DNA of 64,000 bases, taken from positions 9,556,001 through 9,620,000 of the forward strand of contig JAZGTH010000001.1 of assembly GCA_036877525.1 (NCBI GenBank), read 5' to 3'. The notes under the pieces are model-generated. The model did not search any database. It was not told the origin of the DNA and was given only the letters and a program-made list of their open reading frames with translations. The position numbers and the translations under genes are program-made. The DNA is from Chromobotia macracanthus. Lineage: Eukaryota; Chordata; Actinopteri; Cypriniformes; Botiidae. Below are positions 36,321-50,452 of this stretch, piece after piece; the first letter of the stretch is position 1; each line of letters opens with the position of its first letter.

Positions 36321-39300
36321 AGAAGCAGGAAATGGGTTCAATTAACTGGCAAGTGTTGCAGTCGAAAGCCCCACAGTTCTCAAGGGATTCTTAATCTAAA
36401 TGGAACAGAGCTACAAAATTGTCCATGAGCAGGTATCAATCACATCACTTTCTTAAAAGCAAAAGAGAGTCTTCCACTGTGCATTAAATATAGATGTCCA
36501 CATTCAGGGTGGTACCCTGATGAATAAGAAACAATTGGTGTTGTTGTGGTCCTTTTCTTCTTAGGCATGGCCGAACTGAGAGAACTCTACATCTGATCAT
36601 TAGAGCCAGTCAAGCCACAAAACTATTTCAGCAACGCTATTGATTTTTCCCCCTCTTGGCACTTTAGGCTAAAAGCTTCATTGTTTGAAAAGATACAATT
36701 ACCTAATGATTATAAAACTTTATGCTAGCAAACATACCCATGACGCCGAGCGTAAGAGAGAGGCACAGATCTAGATGGATCCAGCTGTAAGGGTAAATCC
36801 AGAGCGTGGACTACACATGGAGAAAAGGACGACGATGATTTCATGCTGTCTGGATGCTCCTTCTGACACAAATCGCTCTTCACACACTGCAGTCTCTTTC
36901 CACACACATATGATACAGTGAGGGGGAGACAAAGGCTGAGCCTTCACAGGCAGAAAAAAGAAAGCTAATTCAAAAATAACCACGTCTTTGTTAATAAGGC
37001 AAGAATTCCTGCGTATCTCCACCACGGCAATGCTCCACAGTCAGATCTACTGACGGCAGCTCAGTGCCAGCGAAAACTATACAAGGTGTGCCACAGGTGT
37101 CAAATGAGGTAACAGACATTGTCACAGCTTGTGCCTCTATTCCCCCAGGACCAAAACCATGGCAACAGCTTCCACATCAAATAAAGCAAGCAACCCCACA
37201 GAGCCCGAGCCCAGCCTTCTCTTCCACCTAAATAGGCGATATTCACAGAGCTTTAATAGAAATTAAAGAACCACATACGATGGGCCTGTTACTGCACAGC
37301 ATCTGATCAGAGATACTGGCAACCGTCTTCAGTGATACTGGCAATTTTCAAATTAGCACAAGGAGGGAGAAAACAAACAAACAAACAAACAAAACCATAA
37401 CATCCTTATTTGGTTGTGGAAATTGTGCATAAATACTGAAATTACATGCAATGAAACCACAGGACATTAGTTTTTAGATACAATTACTAAATAGGAGACA
37501 AAATAAATCTAATTTTCATATTTCATTTTACAGACGTAAAATGTAAACAAAAGCTCTGTCTAATAATCTACACATCCCAACGGTTACACATTACACGTCA
37601 AAAGAAGCTTGCCTTGGGACAAAGCCTTAGGACATGCTTTCTGGCATTCTCATTTAAATTTGACCTTCTAAATGTTAGAGTTTATCAATAATTCATTAGC
37701 AATTGAATTAAAAAAACTTAGCATTTATTTTTCATGAGTGCTGCTGCGGACCCCTCATTATGGTTTACCGATTTAATGGACACCTCTAAAACCCAGCCCC
37801 CCAATGTCATGTTAGTTTAAGACCAAACAGTGTCAAATAACCCTTGACGAGCCCCCGCCAAATAGTCTACAAAAAGTCTACAGAGGTGGACTTGAACAAT
37901 TAAGTGTGAAACAAAGCCAAACCTTACCATAAAGCACATCAAGTTTTGAAAAAATGACCTTGATTGACAATGATCCTATTGTAACATTGTTATTTTTATA
38001 TTAATTTTGTACTTTTGTGACTGCCAGAGCATTATGACAGCATTCTGACCAAACATATTCAGCCCATAACATGTAAGAGAGAGACATAATCATGTAATTA
38101 CTGTACAGCCTATATATTTCCCTCTAGAGCAAAAAGAATACAAGACCAGGGAAAATATGGCTACTGAATGGGGGGTGGTAATCAGAAGGGATTTCATATG
38201 TGGTGATGCAAAATTATACTGATATGTAGGTTACATTGTGATATTATGATTCTTTGTTTATTGTGGTTTGCAACTGTAATGTACAGTATTGTGATCTTGT
38301 ATTGTGAAATTTTAATATGATCTTCACTGTAGGTTGGTACATTATGCAGTTACATTTCTTTGCTTGTTTTTAGTTTGGACTTTAGTCAAATAGGAATACT
38401 AGCTTTTACATAAAAACTATTATGGACAAATTATTATGCAATCCTTAAAATATGAATTCCCCAGAAAAAGGGTTACTGAGTCAAAAGACCAAACAACCCA
38501 ATTCAGATCCTCCTTGCAATGACAGTTTTCTAAATCAATCACTTAGAAAAGTAGTATTACTCTTTACATCTGTCTCAACAAACTTCCAAAGCCTCAAGAC
38601 AACTCAAAATGATCTAAAATAAGACAAACCACATAAGTTAAAACAATAAATCAAGATTTTGTTTAGAGTTTGGATAATTTTATAACAATATACTTCTTTC
38701 TAGTCATTTTAGTTATTTTATTACGTAAAAATTGTGAGGGGGGCTTCAAATATTTTTGACAATGGGGGGGCTTATAGTCAAAAAAGGTGAGAAGCACTGA
38801 TTTAAGATATCATTCCTGTATACAAACAGTATAATTTTGGGGAAGGAGTACAAGCCCATATCTGTATTTCTATGAGATAATGTTGTTGAATATTTTAAAA
38901 TTAAAATCCATATAAACCGCATTTCTGTGGTTACTGTGGTTTGGCTTACAAAACTATAAAACCAAAAATTAAATTGATGGACCTAAAATGGGAAAATGTA
39001 AAATGGGAAGGGCAGTGTTCCAAGTTGGTCCAACTCAGTGGTCAAGTCAACACAACAGGACAGATTTCTATAACAATTACGCACTCACACACACAGACAA
39101 ATTCACAAACACCATCGCTGAAATACTCTGGCCCCTCCATTCCAATAAGCAGATGTCTCTTTTGTTTATCACCGCACATTCCCCAAGTCATTCCCTTTTC
39201 TCCAACCACCAGCAATATGGGCAATCAATCGATAACACAATGCAAGGACAAAAGTCTTTGGAGTGTCCCCTGCCACTTCCACAGGCTCTCAGTCACAAGA

Positions 39301-40712
39301 CCAAAAGAATTCTGGCAGCAAACACTGGGAGAGATGAGCAGTCATTTCAAAGATGGAGAGTAGTGAGATTGTCCTGTTATCATCTTCACAGTAGATTATT
39401 CCTTTCATGATTATGAATATGAATATATAAAAACGCAGGACCATTGAAAGACTTCTATAATGCATGAGAGCATTTAAAGGAAGCCACTGTTGTCAGGGTG
39501 CTTGGGGATTTACGGACAGAAGCTCAGAGCTTTAGTTACTCATCTGTTCATTGCAGTATCTCCATAGTTTGTTCTGATAAATGATTCCTGTATAATATTT
39601 CTAATAGCATGCTTATTATTAATATAGAACACAACAGAATGCTTTAAGCAACTAGCAACACATGTAATGAGAAAGCAAGCTTAGCTTGTGAAATAAAAGA
39701 TAAACATGCATTCCTAATTTCATTGTTAAGGTAAAATACCAAGACCTCAAATATTTTGAATATAAATAGACAGTAAACACAGGCAAACAAACACCAGCTG
39801 AATTTGGTACATCATAAAACTTATTTAATGACAATTTACTAAACCTATATTCAGTGCTACAACCACCAATGGTCTCTGAGAGGCAATAGCAGCAAGAAGG
39901 TGAGAATCCAGTAAATAGTGGTTTTATTACAGAATCAATATGTACACTTTTTTTTATCTACAGAAGAACATTCATTCAATCTCACCAATGCAGACTACAA
40001 TCCATTTTGTAAGCTTCTCTTAGCCCAAACAGTAAAAACAGTAGTAAGTATTCTAAAGTGGTAAGACTTTAGAATAAGGTCTGATTCATTAACATTAGTT
40101 CATGTTGGCTAACGTGTTAACTAACAATGAACAATATATTTTTACAGCAATTATTAGTTTGTTAATGTTTATTAAATACAATTTCTCATTGTTTGTTCAT
40201 GTTAGTACAGTGTGCAATGAACTAAGGTTAATAAATGTTGTTAGTTGTTAAATGTTAATCGTTAGTTCATGATAACTAAGATAGTTAACTAATGTAAACA
40301 AATGAAGCCTTTGGTAAAGTGTTACCAAAAGGTAAAGAATAATCATTTATTAAAGTGAAACAAACATATGCAAACACACATACTACACACACAGACTACT
40401 TTACATTTTAAGTGTCACAGATTTACTTTTTATGGGACAGAACACATGCACTGTACAAAGGAATGTGACCAGGTTTCGCAAAACCCACATCCTACTTCTA
40501 TCAAAAGACGTGCACATCTTTAAAACTTTAGTACATAAAACTGATCTGCATGTAGCTCTATGGAAGATGTTACTGAGTCGATATTTTTCTTTTGTGCCTC
40601 TCAACTGTGATTTACATGCACAGCTCAAAGTCATTCTGTCTGGAGCGAGCGCGTCCTGCAGACGTGCATTATACATCTCTGCTGCACGTATATAATACAA
40701 ACTATTACCCAC
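36321..40712 (-). other. intergenic-like intron sequence of dlg1
   Basis: Contains a (CAAA)n tract (37375-37393), hAT-like fragments with GGGGGGGCTTATAG and GAGAAGCACTG (about 38735-38805), a block at 38941-39410 open in two plus-strand frames, and an inverted-repeat element (40059-40327). No exon could be supported. Confidence 0.7.
40059..40327. mobile_element. inverted-repeat MITE (GGTAACACTTTA ends)
   Basis: A 269-bp element running from TGGTAAGACTTTAGAATAAGG to TTTGGTAAAGTGTTACCA, with inner blocks of TTAACATTAGTTCATG and TTAGTTCATG..AACTAA in both orientations. It is one of the commonest non-autonomous DNA repeats in fish. No coding capacity. Confidence 0.85.
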
Positions 40713-40802
40713 CAGCAATTGCAGCTGCAATCTCTTCGTTCTCCTAATGCTTCGGATCAGACGGCGTCCCATCTTTTTTGCATACCAAATGGAGGCCAGC
40801 AT
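40713..40802 (-). CDS. dlg1: candidate alternative first exon, basic N-terminus
   Basis: 30 codons from ATG 40802 (G at -3) to a donor CTG|GTGGGT in phase 0. It reads MLASIWYAKKMGRRLIRSIR and RTKRLQLQLL, strongly basic and amphipathic. It lies in a 176-codon open frame (40401-40931) that is unusually long for this AT-rich sequence. Length is divisible by three, as for all other exons upstream of PDZ1. Splicing to 23995 or 23477 would give a short isoform. I cannot name a homologue. The donor is only moderate, and the exon is an inference. Confidence 0.35.
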
Positions 40803-43800
40803 GTCACCTACAAGTCCCGAAATGGTACCCTGCACAGCGTGGTGTACGGAGGTCTGACAGACCACCAGAAACAACAGTGTACAACTCTGCTCTGATTCAA
40901 ACTCCCCACCCACTCCTACAAGCTGCGTCAAGGTTATCCCATGATGCAGTGCAAGCAGGATAGGAGGCTACGACCCTGCTTTGCCCACCAAAGAGCTTCA
41001 CTGGAAAACACATGGACCAGCGTGCTGGCCGCCAGGGCAAAGGGGGAAGCCTGGCACTACGGAACTCCAAACTGTGGTCTGTTCAATTCCCCAGGAATGA
41101 CACAGCTCATTTTTCATTAATGCTGTCTCTCTCCCCCCATCTTCTGTGTTTCTGCTCTCTTTGCTTGCAGCTAGCTAACAGAGGCTTTTACAGAGGCAAG
41201 GAGGACGTAGTTTGGTATAGACCATGCCTGAAATGCAGCATGGTATGCAGCAGAGACAGTCAAAATGGGCTGAGAGCACATCAGATCTGAGGCACAGTGG
41301 CATAACATGTGTCATGCCACAATCCAGGTAACCACATCCAATGAGTACAAGCACAGCAAAAGTGGAAACCAAGACTTTTTTCCATGCATACCAGTGTAAT
41401 TGTAAATGTAACAACCCTTCTCATGTAAATTAGATTTCATGACAGTCTGGTCACATTCTCACTTGCCCATTTCCAATAACTATTTCACCATTTATGCAGT
41501 TATGAAAGAAACCCAGTATGGCAGTGCACTGTTTTTTTGTTTAAGCACAGGCCTGGTATGACAGGCATTACTAAGTCATGCAAGTAACTCATTTCTTTTC
41601 ACTTGTAAGCCAGTAACACTTGTAAGACTTGTTACTGTAACATATTAAACCTTTATTGCTGTGCCATCACAGGTATTTAGTCAAGATGCCACATTTTAGG
41701 CTCCAGTAACAGATATTTTGGTCCAACAGGTTATACATCCTCTTCAGGCCCAGAAAATTCACTGAAGAAATGCCAACACTGGCATGCTAATGAAAGAGCA
41801 CATTAAAGTAATGACAGTTAGATGCTCTAAATATCACTGTGGCCTCCAGGAGGTCACCTCCTTCACCTCTGAAATCTTATCAGAGCTTGGGCATTTTGCC
41901 TCAATTACAGTGCATGGGCTAAAGGGGTTAGTTACACCCTGGCTAATTCTGCAGCAGTAAACACAAAGTCACACAGTCATACATCAGAAAACTAAAATAA
42001 TAAAAATGATTGCACATGTTCAGAGGGTCTTCCACAAAGTACTGCATTACTGACCTACAATCTGTATCGATAATATACTAAGCAGTGTCTGTTTTAAATG
42101 TGGTGATGTTATTTAGCGTAACACAAAGCATTCTTTCTGATACTAGGCTGGTTCAATAAAATTAACGTTATTTTATTAACATATTTGTATTTTATTTACC
42201 TCTTTCAGAATTGTGTAAAGCTGTAGTATTTACTTTTTCAGTCGCAGTGAAGTAATATGATAGTAGAGAAGATTATTTATTATTATTTCTGATGATAAAT
42301 ATATAATTAAGAGTCTTTAAGAGTCAATAAGTGTACAGTAATATATTTACCCCTTGTAATTCTAAAGAAAATGACAAGGAAATGGACTGTTAGCAGATTC
42401 TTACTCTTACTGGAAAACAAACCAAAAATATTGATGACTCATCTTGCACTACACAGATTTTTGTCCATAAAATGCTCGGTAATTTATGCAATTACATACA
42501 ATTGTGTATCCTTTGTGAGAAAAATACATTTTATGATCCCTTTAAAGAACATCAAGTGGAGTCAGAGCTTACTGGCAGCCATGAGGCCATTTGGTATCCT
42601 TGTCAACGGTTGTTATATTCCACTTTCTTTGTAAACATATGGTATTTGAAGTCTTCACGCTCACAGTACATTTAGTGTCCCCAACACAGATGCAGTTGTC
42701 CCCACAGATGCTACAGGCTAAGACAAATTACTGATTGTACCTGAGTCAGAAAAGTACCTTATTAGAATTCAAGGCAGCATGATGCAGAAACGCCTCCACC
42801 TCTAGCTCCCATTACTTTATACGTCTGGACAAAACTAATGCACTTACTGCCCTGCAGCTCCAGCCACATTACCTCTGACTGCATTACTCTCCACTGCTGA
42901 TGACAAGCACTAAAGACATACACCAGAAAAAGATGGAAAAGCCTGAGACCAAAGAACATGAAAAGAACTAAATATATAATATATAGTATATAATAAAAAA
43001 TAAGAGGATTGCTACATTTTCTGGTTCATAGTCACTCATGTATGTCTCATGTGACTTTCAGGGACAATTAAACATTTACAGTAAAAAATACTGGTTTATA
43101 GGATATGAAATCTATGAACACAGCTGGCATAAACAATCACAGATCAGAACAGAGTGCTAACAAATATTTCATCAAAATTACGCAGTTTAAAGGTTAAAAG
43201 TGTAAAATAATGATTTTAAACAGGCTTCCTAAGTTGTCCCCTTGTCTTACAGATAGTCCCATCTACAACTAACACTATTGGTTGTTGTAGAGACTGGGAA
43301 TCACCAGACAAAACAGAGTAATATTTTGATAACACAAGTGAAACTGCATAGCTGTTTATGCAAACAAACTCCTAAAATTCAATAAAAAAGATTACATTTA
43401 AATTTGAATGCTTCTACAAAGTTGAGATGTAATAAATAACAGTGTAAATTAAATTATTGCAAATCATTTTGTCATGACTGAAAAATTAACACCCCGTGAC
43501 CCTGAAGCGGACAAGCGGGTTTGGAAAAGGTATTCTGCAAATATGTAAAGTCATGGTAAATCCAATTGATGGACTGAAAGCGATACTCTTAGACAATTGA
43601 CATTAATTAACATCTGCAAGTAAGGACATGAAAACACTGTCATTGTCAACCTCCTTAATGCTGTAGTGAAAGTGAAATCTTTATTTACAGTCTCCCATGT
43701 GTTGATTATATGATTTATTGTCACATTTAAAAAAATCTCCATTTAAATAAGATAAAACTTCAAATGTAACTTAGTAGTTAAGAGACAAACAGGCCCACTC

Positions 43801-44901
43801 TACACTCTGTTTGAGCAGAAGTCTGCAGGCTTTTTAATATAAGGACTATGCAGTACCCATTTTCACAACCTCCCCCAGCAAATGATTTGTTGCTAACCCT
43901 TATAAACACCAAATGCCCACTTTTAAAAGGCGGCATGACATTCTGTTCATTGGACACGAACCAGCTCTCAACTAAATGTGTGAACAAAGAAAGGCAAGAG
44001 TTAGCACTTCCTGCAGATTTAACTACATACATAGAAAATACACTAACAAAGCTTTTAATATAATCTTTCAAAAAGCTTTGTGTAAACAGCAAAATTGACA
44101 TTGTAGCAGAATATTTAATAAGACTTCTAAATGCATGAGTCTGACAGGTGTTTACATTAATAATCATAATAAAATCCATTTCTCTGACACTTCATCTTCA
44201 CGTTCACAAAGTTGATCTGCCAACGGGCCCAAATGTTTTGATTAACTAGCACTGTTTCACCCAGTTAGCACACACACTGATTAAATGTATAGCTTGAATG
44301 TACTGTAAGTCTCTTAAAGGAAAAAGTGTGCATGTATGAATGGGGACTGAAGCTGTCAGTCTCTTACATTGATACTTTTGTATTATGCTATTTTTTAATG
44401 CAAAAAAAAAAGTCATATTAGTTTAGAACAACAGAGGGTGAGTAAATAACATAATTTGACATTTTTTTGTCTGAACATTAAGCATCTTCTGGGCGCCTTA
44501 AGAGATTTTTTTTTAATAACAGATATTTGACAGACATTCCAAAAGCCTGTTTTATCAGAGCTTGACATGTACAATACAGCCATTAGCAAAAAGTATGGTT
44601 ATTTCTTTAAGAATAACATAACACACATGGACAACACAGTAAAATAAAACTCAATCACTGATCTATATATGTATGTCTATTGGTCTTATTTGAGCCAAAT
44701 ATTTTGAAAATTATGCTTCAAACTTTAATAACACAGAGATTCACCATCACAATCTTACACTGTGACATCTCCGCCACCTAGTGCTTACAAAACACACTAC
44801 AACACAGCCATCTGAAAATTATAAGCCTTTACTCTGTCTGATAATAATATAGATAATAACTATAGTGTGTAAATAAAGAGCAAAGAATTGCACTGGGTTA
44901 C
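40803..44901 (-). other. dlg1 intron
   Basis: A 4.1-kb stretch. A fragment of the TTAA-type MITE family lies near 44436-44470 (GAGGGTGAGTAAAT). No other element or exon recognised; ORFs such as 43778-44179 on the minus strand lack splice context and look random. Confidence 0.7.
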
Positions 44902-45009
44902 CTGCATCAGTATGTCACTTTGTGAGTACAGTGCAGCAAAGGCAGGGGCCGGGACCTCCTCGCCTCCTAATGTTGAGGGTCCATCAAACACGCACTCCAG
45001 GGACTCTAC
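44902..45009 (-). CDS. dlg1: candidate cassette exon, 36 codons
   Basis: Bounded by acceptor cacctcctcag and donor GATGCAG|GTAACC, exactly 108 bp, phase 0 on both sides. It reads VESLECVFDGPSTLGGEEVP and APAFAALYSQSDILMQ. It is acidic and unlike the AT-rich flanks in composition. It would insert between the KYRYQDED exon and the proline-rich exon, where mammalian DLG1 is known to carry alternative inserts, but I know no mammalian counterpart of this sequence. The frame stays open on both sides of the exon, which weakens the case. Confidence 0.45.
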
Positions 45010-48000
45010 CTGAGGAGGTGCACGTAGCTCAGGTGGTAAATACGAGCACCAAATGCACACTCTCACAGAAACACACAGATATAAACAATGTGCCCACAAT
45101 GAATGAGTCTGATGCATGTTTATTCTTGTGAAAAGCATGAAGCCCTTCAATGAAACCCATGCAGCTACTGACAGAACACAAGAGCTTCACTAAGCAACAA
45201 ACTGCTGGTGAGCATCTTGAAAAGGCACAGACGAGTGAGGAATACAGTAATGGGTGGCATGAGGTGATTTCAGCCTAATGACTGAACCCCACTCACCCGT
45301 GATGATGTCATAATGATGATCGCTCATTAGAGCAGCATACACACAAAGCTTTTGGTTTCAAAACACTGATCATTACCATGACGAATGAACTGCAGACACA
45401 CAATTGAAGTTGTGTGGCAGAAGCACAACATAAAAATGGCGTAATTTCCAAAATATGGAGCCATTAGAGTGCTGAGACAGATGGGTTACAGAAAATAAGT
45501 GTTCCTATATGCTTGGTTTTGAGCAGACGTCAGTGGGAATCCATACGAAAAATATACAGTACATCTAATAAAACTGGTGATAAATAATCTGTTTTTTTTT
45601 TTAAATAATCTGATAAAAAAACATTATGCTTAACACAGTTAACACAGTTTAAGGCAGTTACAACAACACATATATAAATATGCTTTATAGCTAACTAATA
45701 AAATCTAAATAACTTGGTTAGGTTAAGGACTTAACATCTACCAACTGTTTTTGTTGAAATTTCACCCACATCTGATGATAAAAGACTAATTGCTTATTTG
45801 AAAATCCCAGTTGGGACCTTTAAGGAAAAGTCTTTTACAGTCTTTCTATACTTAATTACTATCAAAGATCAACAAGTATAAAATATTAATTATGAGCAAA
45901 ACTCCATTAATAATACTAACATTCACAAAAAGTCTAATCACAAGCTGATTAAAAACAAAATTTGTATAATGTAATGAATATGTTAAAAGAATGCTTTTGG
46001 TAAAGAAATAAGTACAGTAAATGTGAGTGCTGACATATTTTGAGCTGTTATGCTCACAGAAGAATTAGGGTCATTCCTGCTTATATTTACATCCTGGTGC
46101 GCTGTCTGTCTCCCTGTGATTTCCTGTAAAACTACTACTCTTTATCAATTAAACAAGCTAAAAAAGCCAAAAGATAAATTGAATTAAACAACAGACATTA
46201 TGGTCAGAATTTTGTGGAATTTCTTTTGCTTTAGTGATAACGTGCACTGTTCTGGTATGGACAGGTTTGTTATTCCAACATAATTTGAAAATGTTCCAAA
46301 AAGCATGCTGTGCGAAATAGAATCTGATCTTCTTAGAATAATCCTAAATATTTTTAATTTCACATTGACATTTGAATTTTTTCCAAATCCCTGAATAAAA
46401 GCTTTTTAAGCTTAAATTAGATTTTAAATCCCAGATTTTCAACGCTGTCTCAGACTTTAGACCCCACAGTGTGTTATTACGAGATTATTCATGATTAATT
46501 AATAAGATCTAATAATCTATTACTATTTTATCATTTAGTATTTCCAACATGTAATACCATGTATGCTCCTGTCTTAGTCTAGGGCCTGTTCTAAAAATGG
46601 ATTTTTATTCATCTTGAATAAACAGGATATTTATTCATATTTATTTAACATACAGTCGTAGACCTCTGCAGGTATGCGAGCCAGTCACAGGACAATACAA
46701 CTGTGGGACATGGAGAGCCACAAGATGCCATCTCCATCTGTGCTGACAGTTCAAGCCAAGCATGCAGGGAATCATAGCATAATCCCATAAGCAGGATGAG
46801 AGCTTAAAACAAGCTAAATGCTCAATGGAATACGAAATAAAAACATCTATCAATGACTCTGAATCAATATCACATTAAATGAAGTGCATCTCCTTTTGAG
46901 GAAATGTCTGGCTCTGTGCCACTAAGCCGAAAGGTTAAACAATCCGTTACTGTGGATGGAAGCACCCCTGTGTCTTGACTGCCAGTCGAGTGTTCTGTAA
47001 ATAGAAACCTGACCAGAGGCATGTGGTTCATGTGTCGTGCTGCAGAAAGAGTGCAGTCATGTTATCATCATTTGGGGCAGAGAATGCGTAAAGAGAATTG
47101 ATCGACCCTGACAATTATTTAATATGCAGCACTGGGGCTATTTGAAATTACAAATAGAAGTTTGTTAAAGCTACCAGTGCCACAGCAATACATTGTGACA
47201 TCACTGTATTTTAATGGAAAACACAATTCTCTTTCAACCAAATTTAAAGGTAAAGAGTGACCTTTTTCAGTGTTAAAATACTCCAATCAACTTCCAGAGC
47301 CAATTAGAAGCAACCAACAGGAAACCCGTTTGAAAACAATGATTATTTTTCACAGTTCTGTTTGGTGACACTGATGGTACAGAAATGACACACTTCTGCT
47401 TTAACTTGGGTTGGAAATTATCCTTTCATTACAAATAACAGCCACAAGGTGGAGTAAGACTGCTGCAGTCACTATTAAGGCCAGAAAGTGATCATGTGAC
47501 CAGCATGATTTAAAAGAAAATTGTTTGGAATTAGCACCTTAATCACAATCCAAATCAATCCGTCACAAGCTACCCAAGGGCGTTTCGGTAAATAAGACAC
47601 TAATGTGATTAATTTTAAAAGGAAAATTAACTAATTACATAGGTGGATGTTTGTGGTATGACGCACGCATTCACATACTGTAGCTCATATTGTAGTGAGG
47701 AGAGAGAGAGAGCGAGCATCAGCCGGGCTAGAAGCCAGAGAGCACCATCAGCCTAGAGCACATGGACTGATTTAGGAGAAGTGCAGGCTCATAGTGATGT
47801 CAGAGCGTGTGTTTATGTGTATGTATGTGTATGCGCGTGTGTGTGAACAGAGAGCATTAGCTCGTGCTCTGCACAGCTGAGGCTGATAGGAGGTGACAGG
47901 CAGGGCTTGTCAGGCGCTGCTCGGTCGGCATGCAGAGAGTCTCACTGATCTGAGCCCAGTGCAGCTCTTCAAACATCAGCTGGGGATTCTGGGTTTTTTA

Positions 48001-50284
48001 AACTGGCACATTATTTGCATAGCATTCATTTGAGTTTTTTAGCCCTGATTTAGTCTAAGGATGAGAAAAACTGTTTTGCTAAAACAGACTAATCAGTATA
48101 GCTCTGACAAAAATTGGGGTGGTTTCGGGGTCAGCTGACCCTGAACACATTTCATAGGATGGTGTTCAAACGTTCACTGAACAATTCACTGAAATGTTTC
48201 TCATTATCTTACAAATCTTTTAGTCTGATGCTGCTTAAGTGTTTAAAATTATGTTTTACAATTATTAGACCAACCAACATATTAATTGTACCAACATATT
48301 AATTTCTGTCATTAGAAAATTACAATTGTATCAAAAAATGTTTTTAAATGGAAGGTTTGGGTCAAATAATAATGAAAAAGAAGCCAATTGGAGCCTAGAT
48401 AAGATGGGAAACCCTTCAATACTGTTTAACAAGCATCTCAGGGTGAGGCCTCAACAAACAGGGTGATAAAATGCCAAGAAAACATTTTTTGTAAGTTTTA
48501 GTCAAAGGGTGACTACACTGAATATGCTAAAATAATTATCTACTTTATTTTATTTTCTGTGCGACAGCTTGTTGAAATGCAACAGAGTGGAACAAAACAC
48601 AGGCGTGTGTTAAGACATGCTTTTAAAAGTTTTAATGTTTTACACTTGACACATTATCTTTAAAACAATGATGATGGTGCAATTCACAAGTTGCATAACC
48701 ACGCAATAGCCAAAGGCATCTGTCTGCATGTGTATGGATGCAGCTCCAGCGCTTTAAGTAACAAACAAAGAACACACAGCATGCTGTCAACACGCTAATA
48801 AAAGCACCACTGGACTAGTCGACTATTCATCCATCGTCGCCCATCCCAAGTTTGTTGGGAGAGTCACTCAACCAGTAAATGAAAACTGTAGGTCACACTT
48901 AGGCCTCCATAAACTCTGCCACCGATTTTTGCATATGCAAAACATATGTCCTTCATATATTTTTACTTGTTTGTTAGTTCGAAAATGTTGAATGTTCATG
49001 AAATGTTCTCAAATCTGCTGTTCCTTTTGATCCAGACATTTCTCAGACATTTTAGTATTAAAGGAAAAACTGCTAATTTCATGTTGGTCTAATGATAAAT
49101 TTCTGTGAAAAACATATCCACTGACCTCAAGACGTTTCTCGTTTGGTTTGTAAACAGATTCGTTCACAGCTTGAATCATTAGTACTAACGTGAAGTACTG
49201 AATGCATAACCAGGCTAATTTTTCTTTAACAAGCAGTTCACTCTGCATCCATATTTAAAGAGGGCCGTCGGAGTCACTGTACAGCAGAAGGGCCCCTGTG
49301 GACTGTCTTTAATGCTTTAATGATGACTGGGTAAACAAAGTTAACAGAGTAGAAGTCCAGCTTTTAATAAGTAATGTTGTTTATACTTCGCTGACTGTAT
49401 TGGTGCTTAGTATGTTTTACTAAAGTACTGCTGAACTTGGCACTTGAGTTACAGTGAGCTGTCATCCACGTCTTAGACTATACAAATACATGAGTTAAAT
49501 CAAATAAAATATTTGATGTATTGTGCCATGGCACTAAACTGTGCTGAAATCAATTTTAAGATGAGTCTTGTGTGCACTTTATGTGAGAAGCCTTTATAAA
49601 AATATCTGTACTGTAGAAAGTCATAGGGGTTTCGAAAACAAATGGAAGATGTGACTCGACTAGACTGAGCAAATATAGATGTGTACAGCGATTTACCTAC
49701 AGTTATAATGCAACTTCAGAATCTAGATCCACTTCAGAATCTAGATTTAAAAAAAAAAAAATCACATGCCACCTCTGTCTGAATGGGCAAGACCACAGCT
49801 GCCTATGTAGGCAGTTAAAGCAAGGTAGTTCACTAGGATTTGGGCTGTTACTTTTCAAGAGCTGCTCTCACCAACGTACATGATATATTACAAAAAGTTC
49901 TGAATTTTACTAAAACAAAAGTTGAAACAATTTTGGTGGAAGTTATAGTTATAGCACCAAACATCCCTGCAGGTAAAGTCTACATTTCTACAGCAAATTT
50001 ATAACCAAGAAAGGGTCCATACTTCATTCTTCACAGACCTAAAGCCTAAGCACTGAACTAAAATATTTATACTAGATGTGATGCTCTACATGTAGTTGGA
50101 TGTATCTGGTCTTTTCCATTAAAGTGACCCTTATCTAGTGCATGTATGCTTGTAAACATGACACTGATGGAGATTCTATCACACACACGTTTTTGCATGT
50201 TTACAGAGTACACAGAAACACAGAATAGATGGCATGCAGAACGGAAATGCATTAGAGAACCCAAGGAATGCTGGGATATTTTAC
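45010..50284 (-). other. dlg1 intron
   Basis: A 5.3-kb AT-rich intron. A GC-richer block with GA and GT tracts (about 47695-47960) stands out. No exon or complete repeat was recognised. Confidence 0.7.
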
Positions 50285-50452
50285 CTTCATAGGAGAGATG
50301 TGTGAATGAGAAACATAGCCATGTACATTCTCAATTTGCGAGATGTTCTTCTCTGATACCTGAACCAGCTCAGGAGGACGCATATCCCCTGGCAGGTGAG
50401 GAGAGCTGTGTTCTGGAGGCGATGTGGTATCCTCATCCTGATATCTATATTT
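50285..50452 (-). CDS. dlg1: dlg1 KYRYQDED exon
   Basis: A 168-bp exon with acceptor cattgcag and donor ATGAAG|GTAAAA, phase 0 on both sides. It reads KYRYQDEDTTSPPEHSSPHL, PGDMRPPELVQVSEKNISQI, ENVHGYVSHSHISPMK. The KYRYQDED start follows every N-terminal variant in DLG1, DLG2 and DLG4. PELV.VSEKN.S.IENVHG(F/Y)VSHSHISP(I/M)K matches DLG1; DLG2 has VLQSHISPLK and DLG4 lacks this latter part. Confidence 0.97.

Noticed and set aside
45024..45050. tRNA-like A box (TAGCTCAGGTGGTA)
   Set aside because: No B box or cloverleaf follows; not a tRNA gene, at most a SINE trace.
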